Below, one piece after another: positions 1 to 5,824 of a DNA stretch of 12,327 nt. Below the pieces are notes generated by a model. That model did no database searches. It saw only the letters and a list, made by a program, of their open reading frames with translations, and was not told the origin of the DNA. The first letter of the stretch is position 1. Each line of letters starts with the position of its first letter. A program made the position numbers and the translations under genes. Origin of the DNA: Bacillota bacterium. GTDB lineage: Bacteria; Bacillota; Sulfobacillia; JAJZYS01; JAJYTV01. The stretch is taken from NCBI GenBank assembly GCA_021806845.1, contig JAKAPV010000063.1:1-12327 (forward strand), given 5' to 3'.

Positions 1-617
1 CCCTGCTCCACCCGGCCCTGCGCCATGACCGGCAGGGCGACATGCATTACGACCTCGCGTCCGCCCTGATCAAGAGCATCCGGGGCTCTGATGCCGACGC
101 GGCTGTATACTGGCTTGCGCGCCTCCTGGAGGCCGGCGACGACCCCATGTTCGCGGCACGCCGGCTCGTCATCTCCGCCTCCGAGGACATCGGTCTCGCG
201 GACCCGGCCGCACTTCCCATCGCCGTTGCAGCGATGCAGGCGACGCAGATGGTCGGATTGCCGGAAGCTCGGTTGATGCTCTCCGAGGCCGCCATCTACC
301 TTGCCCTGGCCCCCAAGAGCAATTCCGCCCTGCGAGCGTACGACGCGGCACGGGAAGATGTGCAGCGCCGGCCGGACGAGCCCGTCCCGCTGCATCTGCG
401 CAATGCCGTGACGGGCCTCATGCGCGCGCAGGGCTATGGCCGGGGATACCGCTATGCCCACGACGACCCGACCGGCGTAGCGGAGCAGGAGCACTTGCCG
501 CAGAGCCTCGGGGCGAGGCGCTACTACGAACCGACAGAGCACGGCCGCGAGGAGGAATTCTCGCGGCGCTGGGCGGAGATCCGGACGCGTATCCGGCCGG
601 GGGAGGGGGAGCGGTAA
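1..617 (+). CDS. rarA: Replication-associated recombination protein A (RarA/MgsA), C-terminal part
   Basis: This is the 3' end of an AAA+ ATPase gene of the RarA/MgsA/WRNIP1 family, which acts at stalled replication forks and interacts with single-stranded DNA binding protein. The reading frame is open from the left edge (first whole codon at base 3), so the ATPase core lies outside the window and only about 204 residues are seen. They match the MgsA C-terminal tetramerisation region. The visible family motifs are HYDLASALIKSIRGSD, the ARRL...SEDIG.ADP stretch, YLALAPKSN, PVPLHLRNA and the GYGRGYRYAHDDP block. RYYEPTEHGRE comes near the end, as in RarA proteins generally. The internal ATG at 42 is not a real start, because the frame and the homology continue upstream of it. 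The stop codon TAA at 615-617 shares its last base with the ATG of the next gene, which suggests translational coupling. Identification is firm; only the truncation by the window limits it. Confidence 0.95.
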   Translation, partial: LLHPALRHDRQGDMHYDLASALIKSIRGSDADAAVYWLARLLEAGDDPMFAARRLVISASEDIGLADPAALPIAVAAMQATQMVGLPEARLMLSEAAIYLALAPKSNSALRAYDAAREDVQRRPDEPVPLHLRNAVTGLMRAQGYGRGYRYAHDDPTGVAEQEHLPQSLGARRYYEPTEHGREEEFSRRWAEIRTRIRPGEGER

Positions 618-1417
618 TGCAGGTCGCACTGGACCACATCGTGCACATCGTCGAAGACCTGGACGCGCACGCCGCGGCGCTTGACGCCGCCGGATTGCGG
701 ACGGTCGCGGGCGGCCGCCACCCGCGCTGGGGCACGCGCAACAGCATCTGCCACTTCGGCCTCACCTACGTCGAACTGCTCTCGGTGGAGGAGCGGAGCG
801 TTGCCGAGACCTCCACATTCGGTCGCGCGGTGCTGGCGGAGAGCACCCGCGGAGACGGGATCTGGCGCCTTGCCTTGCGTACGGACGACATCGAGGCGGC
901 GGCGGCGAAAGTGCGAGTTGCGGGAAGCCGCTGCAATGGACCGGTGCCTGGCGAGCGGACGCGACCGGACGGCTCGACGCTGCGCTGGAGCCTCGCTTTT
1001 CCGGAGACGCCCGAAGTGGACCTCGTACCCCCGATGCTCATCGACTGGCACGAGCCGGACCGGCGCCGGCACGCGGACCTGCTTGCGCGCGGCTTCCTGG
1101 ATGCCCAGCCGCGTGCAGTGATCGCGGCTGTCGCGGTCGCCTGCCGAGATCCTGAAGCTGCCGCAGCGTGGATGCACAATGCGTTCGGCGTGTCGGCGGT
1201 CAAGACGGCTACCGCGGCCTACGGCCCCGGGTTGCGCATCTCCTTGCGCGGTGGGCACATCGTCTTGTGCGGCGGCGAGCATCCTGAGCCGATCGTCGCC
1301 GCGGTGCTGTCAAGGCGCGGCGAGCGCCCCTTTGCCGTGCACCTCGCCGCCGCCGAACGAGGCCGTGACATCAAGATGGAGATCGGTGGAGTGCTCTACA
1401 CGTTCGCACCGATCTGA
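617..1417 (+). CDS. VOC family / glyoxalase-like domain protein
   Basis: A 266-residue protein of the vicinal oxygen chelate (glyoxalase/bleomycin-resistance) superfamily, most like the glyoxalase-like group whose first module opens with LDHIVHIVxDLDAAA. His7 and Glu53 (in YVELL) sit where the first module's metal ligands usually are. Between them lies a GGRHPxWGTxN block (about residues 32-42). A second, weaker beta-alpha-beta module begins near residue 170 (VAVACRDPEAAAAWM). The substrate cannot be told; members are variously lyases, dioxygenases or binding proteins. The ATG overlaps the rarA stop by one base and has a purine-rich G-tract about 8 bases upstream, so it is probably translated from the rarA transcript. 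A 9-bp inverted repeat (1380-1388 with 1407-1415) spans the end of the gene and may help stop transcription. The family call is good; the function is unknown. Confidence 0.82.
   Translation: MQVALDHIVHIVEDLDAHAAALDAAGLRTVAGGRHPRWGTRNSICHFGLTYVELLSVEERSVAETSTFGRAVLAESTRGDGIWRLALRTDDIEAAAAKVRVAGSRCNGPVPGERTRPDGSTLRWSLAFPETPEVDLVPPMLIDWHEPDRRRHADLLARGFLDAQPRAVIAAVAVACRDPEAAAAWMHNAFGVSAVKTATAAYGPGLRISLRGGHIVLCGGEHPEPIVAAVLSRRGERPFAVHLAAAERGRDIKMEIGGVLYTFAPI
1380..1415 (+). terminator. Inverted repeat at the 3' end of the VOC gene, possible weak terminator
   Basis: AGATCGGTG (1380-1388) is the exact reverse complement of CACCGATCT (1407-1415), giving a 9-bp stem with an 18-base loop that ends on the first base of the stop codon. 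No T-run follows, so intrinsic termination is not assured. It could be chance, because the stem lies inside coding sequence. The position, at the end of a plus-strand unit facing a convergent gene, is what makes it worth listing. Confidence 0.25.
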
Positions 1418-1453
1418 CATCACTTGAACTGCACGAGTTCTAACGAGTTGCCA

Positions 1454-1639
1454 TCAAACGTTGTTCTTCTCCGCCCGGATCCGCAGGAGTTTGTTGGGAG
1501 CGAGTACGAGCTCCATCTGCGCCAGTCTGCCCCGAAAAAACTGGTGACCATCGACAGAGAAGGGCGCAGATCTGCGCCAAACACTTGATTTTTGGAAGCG
1601 GGCCATGGCATAACCGCGATGGCTATGGAAGACCTCCAT
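1454..1639 (-). CDS. Possible small ORF of 61 residues, function unknown
   Basis: A minus-strand ATG at 1639, with a GGGGGAG-type ribosome binding sequence about 6 bases upstream, opens 61 codons ending in TGA at 1454-1456. It begins about 30 bases past the hydrolase stop, so it could share that transcript. The product is basic and has no motif, signal peptide or membrane segment that I recognise. Codon use is AT-richer than in the neighbours (AAA, TCA, AGT, GTT and TTT appear close together). The 16-base palindrome lies inside it. It may be a relic of a longer gene or simply an open stretch in intergenic DNA; I rate real coding as less likely than not. Confidence 0.22.
   Translation of the reverse strand: MEVFHSHRGYAMARFQKSSVWRRSAPFSVDGHQFFRGRLAQMELVLAPNKLLRIRAEKNNV
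1563..1578. repeat. 16-base perfect palindrome
   Basis: GGCGCAGATCTGCGCC reads the same on both strands. Its right half, ATCTGCGCCA with the next base, recurs at 1515-1524. As RNA it would fold into a 6-bp stem with a GATC loop. The plus strand shows five T's nine bases later, which is a poor intrinsic terminator. It could equally be a protein-binding dyad or part of a lost mobile element. Confidence 0.4.
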
Positions 1640-1670
1640 GCCTGTCTCCCCCGCTGACCGTCCTGGGTGC

Positions 1671-2564
1671 TTAACGCTCCGCAAACTGCGCCGTGAACCA
1701 GGCGTGGACCTCCGGCACGCGGCGGACCCAGAGTGTCATGTGCCCGTCTTCGGGGCTCAGGTGAACTTCCGCGTTCGGTACATGCTCCGCGAGCCACTCG
1801 CCGTGCGTGAACGGAACCATGAGATCGTGGGGCCCTTGCCAGATCTGCACCGGCACGCGGATGTCTCCGAGAGAGAAGCCCCATGGGCGGACAAAGGCCA
1901 GGTCGTCATCTACCCAGCCGTCGATGCCGGTGCGCATGCCGTCTTGCATAATGCGCGCGACCTCTTCGCCCGCCGCGCGGGTGAACACCGCGCGGTCGGG
2001 GGGACTGAGGAGCGACCGCATCTGCTCGGCGAAGCCGGCGGGGGATGCGGCCAGGTATTCCGGTACCTGCGGTGCGAGGTAGGCGCGCAGGGCCGACTCT
2101 CCCTGCAGGGCCGCACCGAACTCGTCGAGGTTGTCCTGGCCCATGCCATCCAGGAAGTCGACGCCCTCGGCGCCGTACGGCACGACCCCGGCGAGCGACG
2201 CCGCTGCCACGACCCTGTCCGGGAGCAGCGCGGCGCAGGCAAGGGCATGCGGCCCGCCGCCGGAGATGCCCCAGGCGGCGAAGCGGCTGATGCCAAGCGC
2301 ATCGGCGAGGAGTGCTGTGTCGCGGGCCGCGGACGCGACGTCCCTGCCCGCATTGCGCGTCGAGCTTCCGTAGCCCGGCCGCCCGTAGCTGATCGCCCAA
2401 AAGCCGCGGGCTGCCGCATCGTCGGCGGTCGCGCTGAGCAGGCCGGCCCCGGACGGCGTGCCGTTGTGTATGATCACCGCGGGTCCGCCGGGCCTCCCAG
2501 CCTCCACCACGTCCAGCGCTCGCCCGTCGGGTAGCTGCACGACGCGCCTGTGAGGATCTGCCAA
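1671..2564 (-). CDS. Alpha/beta-fold hydrolase
   Basis: A 297-residue serine hydrolase of the alpha/beta-fold superfamily. The nucleophile elbow GISGGG places the catalytic Ser at residue 101. The likely acid is Asp247 (GPHDLMVP) and the likely base is His275 (EDGHMTLW). HNG at 33-35 is the usual oxyanion-loop position, and SYGRPGYGSS (59-68) is the typical block after strand 4. There is no signal peptide, so it is cytoplasmic; the substrate is unknown (ester, lactone, peptide or epoxide are all possible). The frame stays open upstream to 2798. I chose the TTG at 2564 because AAGGGAGG lies 8 bases ahead of it (2572-2580 on the plus strand) and homology starts right there (HRRVVQLPDGRALDVVEAG). 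The gene points away from the PHP gene and is separated from it by about 450 bases holding a plus-strand pseudogene. The family is sure; the role is not. Confidence 0.88.
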   Translation of the reverse strand: MADPHRRVVQLPDGRALDVVEAGRPGGPAVIIHNGTPSGAGLLSATADDAAARGFWAISYGRPGYGSSTRNAGRDVASAARDTALLADALGISRFAAWGISGGGPHALACAALLPDRVVAAASLAGVVPYGAEGVDFLDGMGQDNLDEFGAALQGESALRAYLAPQVPEYLAASPAGFAEQMRSLLSPPDRAVFTRAAGEEVARIMQDGMRTGIDGWVDDDLAFVRPWGFSLGDIRVPVQIWQGPHDLMVPFTHGEWLAEHVPNAEVHLSPEDGHMTLWVRRVPEVHAWFTAQFAER

Positions 2565-2587
2565 GGTATCGCCCTCCCTTGGAGAGG

Positions 2588-2617
2588 ACTGTATCCGTAT
2601 TGCATGCAGCAGGGCAA
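2588..2617 (-). promoter_or_regulatory. Possible sigma-A promoter for the hydrolase gene
   Basis: Read on the minus strand, TTGCCC (plus 2612-2617) and TACAGT (plus 2588-2593) are 18 bases apart and lie just upstream of the hydrolase ribosome binding site. Both boxes match the sigma-A consensus only partly, so this is a tentative call based on position and spacing. Confidence 0.28.
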
Positions 2618-2688
2618 TCGCCGGCCCAGTCACGCGCTCAGGCGCCTGGTGTTCGAAGAGCGTAACCGCAGCCAGGGGGAAGATTCGC

Positions 2689-3049
2689 TTGCGGAGCGCC
2701 CGCATCCTCATTTTGCCGTTGCTGCTGACCGCACTCCTTGGAGGCTGCGGCGTTTCGCCGGCCAGCGGCAGCGCGAGCGCAGCAGCGCCCGCGTACAAGG
2801 TGACGATCGAGCGAGACGGCGCCTAGTAGCACCTTGCGCCGCTGCGGAGGGTGGTCAGGGCTCGCAGGACCGTGCTCGCGCTCTACGCTGCGATGCTTGC
2901 CGTCAAGCCGGAGCCGCGCCCGTTCATCTACATGTGCCGAATCGATCTCGGTGTCTCGTACAGCCTCACCTTCGACCTCGCCGGCACACGCGCTCGCCAC
3001 CATCGTGCTCAATTACTTCATCGCCAACGATCTGCAGCAGCTGCCTTGA
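2689..3049 (+). pseudogene. Broken lipoprotein gene (signal peptide plus frameshifted remainder)
   Basis: A TTG at 2689, with an AGGGGGA ribosome binding sequence 8 bases ahead, opens a clear lipoprotein signal peptide. It has a basic start (RSAR), a leucine-rich core and the lipobox LLGGC with Cys20, then an Ala/Ser-rich linker and YKVTIERDGA. After 45 codons the frame meets two stops in a row (TAG TAG, 2824-2829). In the same frame it then reads protein-like again, with LYAAMLAVKPEPRPFIYMC followed by RIDLGVSYSLTFDLAG. Near 2984-2990 it seems to shift by +1 into HALATIVLNYFIANDLQQLP, ending at TGA 3047-3049. The pattern Y-C-x-x-D-x-G-V-x-Y-x-L-x-F resembles small secreted lipoproteins of Bacilli, but I cannot name the family. 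The double stop and the frame change point to a decayed gene. The first 45 codons alone could still make a tiny lipoprotein. The end overlaps the 3' end of the PHP gene on the other strand. Confidence 0.6.
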
Positions 3050-4103
3050 CTGCGGCGCCCGGGGCCCGGCGGATGTAGATCGGGTTCGTAAACGCCCAAG
3101 GATAGAGACGCCCGCCGCGGCGGATGCGCAGCTCCGCGCGGTAGACGCCCGCGCCGCCCACCTCGCAGGCGAGGTCCCGCCCGAAGGAGTGCGCGATCAC
3201 CTGGCCGTCCCGCAGGATCCGGAGATCCGCTGCGCGCGGTGCGGTGAGCTGCAGGCGGCGGGGGCCCGGGGCTTCGCATTCATCCCCCATCTGAACCGCC
3301 TCATCGCCCGCGGCCGTCAGTCCCCGGAAGGCAAGTCCACGCGGATCGCCCATCGCGTGGTTGGCGAAGTATAGGCGGCCCGCCGCGACCGCGGCAAGCA
3401 ATGCGGTCTTCGCGTCCTCGAGTGCAGGAGGCCAGTCAGGCACGAGCACGTGACAGAGCAGCGCCCGAAACGCGAAGGGATAGGGAAAGACGCGCAGCTG
3501 CAAGGGGCGGCGGCCGATCCTCACATCGTGTACGTCGAGACCGCCGATGCCGACCACCCGGCGCGTCCGCCCCGCCTCGTCCCAGAGGGCGAGCGTCTCC
3601 GCCTCGGGTCCGGCGAGGAAACTGTGCGGCTTTACCACGCCGCGCAGCGCGTGCGGCAGTTTGCCGAGATTTCCCGACCAGTCGGACAGGTGGTTCCAGA
3701 CCTCGATGCCGGTGTAGCGGTCGATCGGCCAGGCGTCCCAGCGGTAGGAAGGGATCTTCGCGAGCGGCACGCCGCGGTCGTGCGGGTGCGCGAGAAACGT
3801 GAGCGCCCCCTGCGCGCGCAGCTCGTCGATATAGTCCTGCGGCGGCTGATCCCGCGAGGGACACGTGCTGGCGCCGAGCGCGAGCAGGTGATTCGTCGGC
3901 GGGCTCACTTCGCACCCGATCAGGAGGAGCGTCTTGCCGTGAAAACCCTCTCCGATGTCCTGCAGCGGCTGCAGCGTGTCGTGGTCGGTCATTGCGAGAA
4001 AGTCGAGACCCGCGGCCTGGGCTGCCGCCAGGATCTCCGGAAAGCTACCCGTGCCGTCTGAATACGTGGAGTGGCCGTGGATCGCGCCGACGATCTCCTG
4101 CAA
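3018..4103 (-). CDS. PHP-domain metal-dependent phosphoesterase/hydrolase
   Basis: A 361-residue protein with an N-terminal PHP domain, the trinuclear metal fold found in histidinol phosphatase and DNA polymerase PHP modules. The expected ligands are all present: His9 and His11 (IHGHSTYSDG), Asp16, His41 (MTDHDT), Glu65 (GCEVS), His106 (LAHPH), Asp190 and His192 (GGLDVHD). Residues from about 230 on form a beta-rich C-terminal part (ending RLYPWAFTNPIYIRR), as in the stand-alone PHP proteins that carry an extra sandwich domain. The substrate is unknown. The start is TTG at 4103, with GGAGGA 8 bases upstream (plus 4112-4117). The last 15 or so residues (APGAAVKAAAADRWR) look like a random tail running into the lipoprotein pseudogene on the other strand. 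The gene is divergent from the Rrf2 regulator across an 87-base gap. The fold is sure and activity is likely. Confidence 0.88.
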   Translation of the reverse strand: MQEIVGAIHGHSTYSDGTGSFPEILAAAQAAGLDFLAMTDHDTLQPLQDIGEGFHGKTLLLIGCEVSPPTNHLLALGASTCPSRDQPPQDYIDELRAQGALTFLAHPHDRGVPLAKIPSYRWDAWPIDRYTGIEVWNHLSDWSGNLGKLPHALRGVVKPHSFLAGPEAETLALWDEAGRTRRVVGIGGLDVHDVRIGRRPLQLRVFPYPFAFRALLCHVLVPDWPPALEDAKTALLAAVAAGRLYFANHAMGDPRGLAFRGLTAAGDEAVQMGDECEAPGPRRLQLTAPRAADLRILRDGQVIAHSFGRDLACEVGGAGVYRAELRIRRGGRLYPWAFTNPIYIRRAPGAAVKAAAADRWR

Positions 4104-4129
4104 GACCGCATTCCTCCATGTCGCTGCGT

Positions 4130-4159
4130 TTGACAGGTCTGCGCGGCGGATGCTAGCTT
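4130..4159 (+). promoter_or_regulatory. Sigma-A promoter for the Rrf2 regulator-desulfurase-mnmA operon
   Basis: A perfect -35 box TTGACA (4130-4135) is followed after 18 bases by TAGCTT (4154-4159), preceded by TG one base earlier, giving an extended -10 (TGCTAGCTT). Transcription would start near 4166, leaving a leader of about 30 bases. The promoter lies in the divergent gap between the PHP gene and the regulator. AGTCAAG at 4162-4168, right at the expected start site, reads CTTGACT on the other strand. That resembles one half of an IscR type 1 site, so autoregulation is possible but unproven. Confidence 0.55.
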
Positions 4160-4196
4160 AAAGTCAAGCGAATGTGTCGGAATTGGGGGGATGGCT

Positions 4197-4640
4197 GTGC
4201 GGTTTTCCACGCGCGTGCGCTATGGCATGCAGGCGATGCTGGCACTGGCCATGCGTCCGCAGCAAGTGCCGCTGTCGGTGAAGGAGATCGCCGAACGCCA
4301 CTCGCTCCCCGAGCATTACCTGGAACAATTGATCACTCCTTTGCGCCGCGCGGGTCTGGTGCAAAGCGCCCGCGGGGCGCAGGGAGGCTATGTGCTGGCG
4401 CACCCGGCGGCGGAGATCAGCTTGCGCGACATCGTGGAGGCGCTCGAGGGACCGGTCGCGGTGGACGAATGCAGCTGCCCGCCCGGTGCGGAGCACGCTT
4501 TCGGCTACTGCCTCGAGCATGGCGTGTGGCGCAAGCTCAAACAGACGATCGACGACCACCTCGCCTCGCGCAGCCTTGCGGACCTCCGCGACGAAGCGTT
4601 CGCCGCAGAGCAAGAGGCCGCGCCCGCCTATGAAATCTGA
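4197..4640 (+). CDS. Rrf2 family transcriptional regulator (IscR/CymR-like, probable Fe-S ligands)
   Basis: A 147-residue winged-helix regulator of the Rrf2 family. It opens with the family signature M-R-F-S-T-R-x-R-Y-G and has the helix-turn-helix and wing segment HYLEQLITPLRRAGLVQSAR followed by GAQGGYVL. The gene position, before the cysteine desulfurase and mnmA, is that of Bacillus cymR, the cysteine-metabolism repressor. However, Cys92, Cys94, Cys105 and His108 are present. The C-L-x-H-x-x-W-R-x-L stretch copies the part of E. coli IscR that holds the [2Fe-2S] ligands Cys104 and His107. Glu43, which tunes site choice in IscR, is also kept. It may therefore read Fe-S status rather than, or besides, cysteine supply. 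I prefer the GTG at 4197 over the ATG at 4191. The G-run ends directly against the ATG, and the GTG start aligns without gaps to IscR and CymR. The stop lies 18 bases before the desulfurase start. Confidence 0.85.
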   Translation: MRFSTRVRYGMQAMLALAMRPQQVPLSVKEIAERHSLPEHYLEQLITPLRRAGLVQSARGAQGGYVLAHPAAEISLRDIVEALEGPVAVDECSCPPGAEHAFGYCLEHGVWRKLKQTIDDHLASRSLADLRDEAFAAEQEAAPAYEI

Positions 4641-4658
4641 CGGCTGGGGGGAAGTCCG

Positions 4659-5810
4659 GTGATCTACCTCGACCACGCGGCGACGACCCCGCTGGACCCG
4701 CGTGTGCTCGATGCAATGCTGCCCTTTCTTCGCGAAGGCTTTGGAAACGCCTCCTCCGCGCATCGCTTCGGGCAGGAGGCACGGCGGGCGATCGATCGGG
4801 CGCGCGCGGAAGTCGCGGCACTGATCGGCGCGCACGCCGACGAAATCATCTTTACGTCGGGCGGCACGGAGGCAGACAATCTCGCAGTCTTCGGCCTCGC
4901 GGCAGCGCGCCAGGACGGCCGCCGGCATCTCGTCACGAGCGCGATCGAGCACCACGCCGTCCTGCACGCGATGGAGCACCTCGCGAAGAGCGGCTACGAA
5001 CTGGCGCTCGCCGCACCAGGCCCGGGCGGCCGCATCGATCCTGCGGCCCTCAGGGCCGCGCTGCGACCCGACACGGCGCTCTGCAGCGTCATGCTCGCGA
5101 ACAATGAGATCGGCACCTTGCAGGACGTGGCCGCGATGGCCGAAGCGGCGCATGCGGTCGGCGCCCTCTTCCACACCGACGCCGTGCAGGCGGCGGGTCT
5201 GCTGCCGGTCGACGCGCATGCGCTCTCCGTGGATGCGCTCACCCTCACGGCGCACAAGCTTTATGGCCCCAAGGGGGCCGGCGCGCTCTACCTGCGCCGC
5301 GGCACCCGCATCTCACCGACCCAGTTCGGCGGCGGGCATGAGCGGGGCCGGCGCGCCGGCACCGAGAACGTCGCGGCGATTGTGGGATTCGGCGCCGCGG
5401 CCAGGATCGCTCTTGCCGAGATGGGCGAGCGCGCGGAGCGGATCGCCTCCCAGCGGGACCGCCTTTGGACACTGCTTCGGGATATCCCCGGCGCCCACCG
5501 CAACGGCGACGGGCGAAAGGCTCTGCCTGGCCACCTGAATGTCCGCTTCGACGGCGTCGACGGGGAAGCCGCCGTCCTGAACCTCGACCTGCGCGGCATC
5601 GCCGCGAGCATGGGCTCCGCCTGCAGCTCCGGGTCCTTGGAAGCGTCCCACGTGCTGCTCGCTCTGGGACTGCCCGAAGAGGAGGCGCGCGGCGGCGTGC
5701 GCCTCACCCTCGGACGCGAGACGACCGAGGGTGAAGTCGATGCGGCGGCCCTCGCCTTGCGCGAGATTGTGGATCGTCAACGCGCCCTCTCTGCGGCGCG
5801 ATCAGGCTAG
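4659..5810 (+). CDS. iscS: Cysteine desulfurase (IscS/NifS/YrvO family)
   Basis: A 383-residue PLP enzyme that takes sulfur from L-cysteine as a protein persulfide, leaving alanine. The PLP lysine is Lys200 (TAHKLYGPKG). His98 (IEHHAV) stacks on the cofactor, and FHTDAVQ at 171-177 binds it. The persulfide cysteine is Cys322 in the long flexible loop GSACSSGSLEASHV, typical of group I enzymes that serve several acceptors. Length and motif order are normal. The start is GTG at 4659, seven or so bases after a GGGGGA sequence. The gene stands between the Rrf2 regulator and mnmA, as in Bacillus (yrvO-mnmA), so its chief acceptor is probably MnmA. No iscU scaffold gene adjoins it. The next ribosome binding site, GGAGGAGG, starts immediately after the TAG stop. 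Confidence 0.95.
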   Translation: MIYLDHAATTPLDPRVLDAMLPFLREGFGNASSAHRFGQEARRAIDRARAEVAALIGAHADEIIFTSGGTEADNLAVFGLAAARQDGRRHLVTSAIEHHAVLHAMEHLAKSGYELALAAPGPGGRIDPAALRAALRPDTALCSVMLANNEIGTLQDVAAMAEAAHAVGALFHTDAVQAAGLLPVDAHALSVDALTLTAHKLYGPKGAGALYLRRGTRISPTQFGGGHERGRRAGTENVAAIVGFGAAARIALAEMGERAERIASQRDRLWTLLRDIPGAHRNGDGRKALPGHLNVRFDGVDGEAAVLNLDLRGIAASMGSACSSGSLEASHVLLALGLPEEEARGGVRLTLGRETTEGEVDAAALALREIVDRQRALSAARSG

Positions 5811-5824
5811 GGAGGAGGCGAGAG

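Larger units (their letters stand above)
1418..1670. other. Lower-GC convergent intergenic gap with a perfect palindrome
   Basis: This 253-base gap separates the convergent VOC and hydrolase genes. By hand count, bases 1441-1620 are about 55% G+C (99 of 180), well below the roughly 67% of nearby coding sequence. It holds a direct repeat ACGAGTT at 1433-1439 and 1443-1449 (10-base period), and a direct repeat ATCTGCGCCA at 1515-1524 and 1570-1579. It also holds a 16-base perfect palindrome at 1563-1578, with a short T-run at 1588-1592 on the plus strand. I recognise no insertion sequence or RNA gene. The composition suggests imported or relic DNA. The palindrome may serve as a weak terminator, but neither idea is proven. 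Confidence 0.45.

Noticed and set aside
524..1282. 252-codon open frame on the minus strand opposite the VOC gene
   Set aside because: High GC leaves long antisense frames open; the product is Arg/Ala-rich with no motif, while the plus strand encodes a clear VOC protein.
1418..1670. Transposase remnant or IS element
   Set aside because: No DDE or other transposase motif, no terminal inverted repeats with target duplication; only composition and short repeats remain.
2550..3374. 274-codon plus-strand open frame across the hydrolase-PHP gap
   Set aside because: It is Arg-rich and lies in a different frame from the lipoprotein remnant and antisense to the PHP gene; the lipobox-bearing frame is the credible one.
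4164..5255. 363-codon minus-strand open frame opposite the regulator and desulfurase
   Set aside because: It mirrors two well-identified genes in codon phase and has no recognisable domain.
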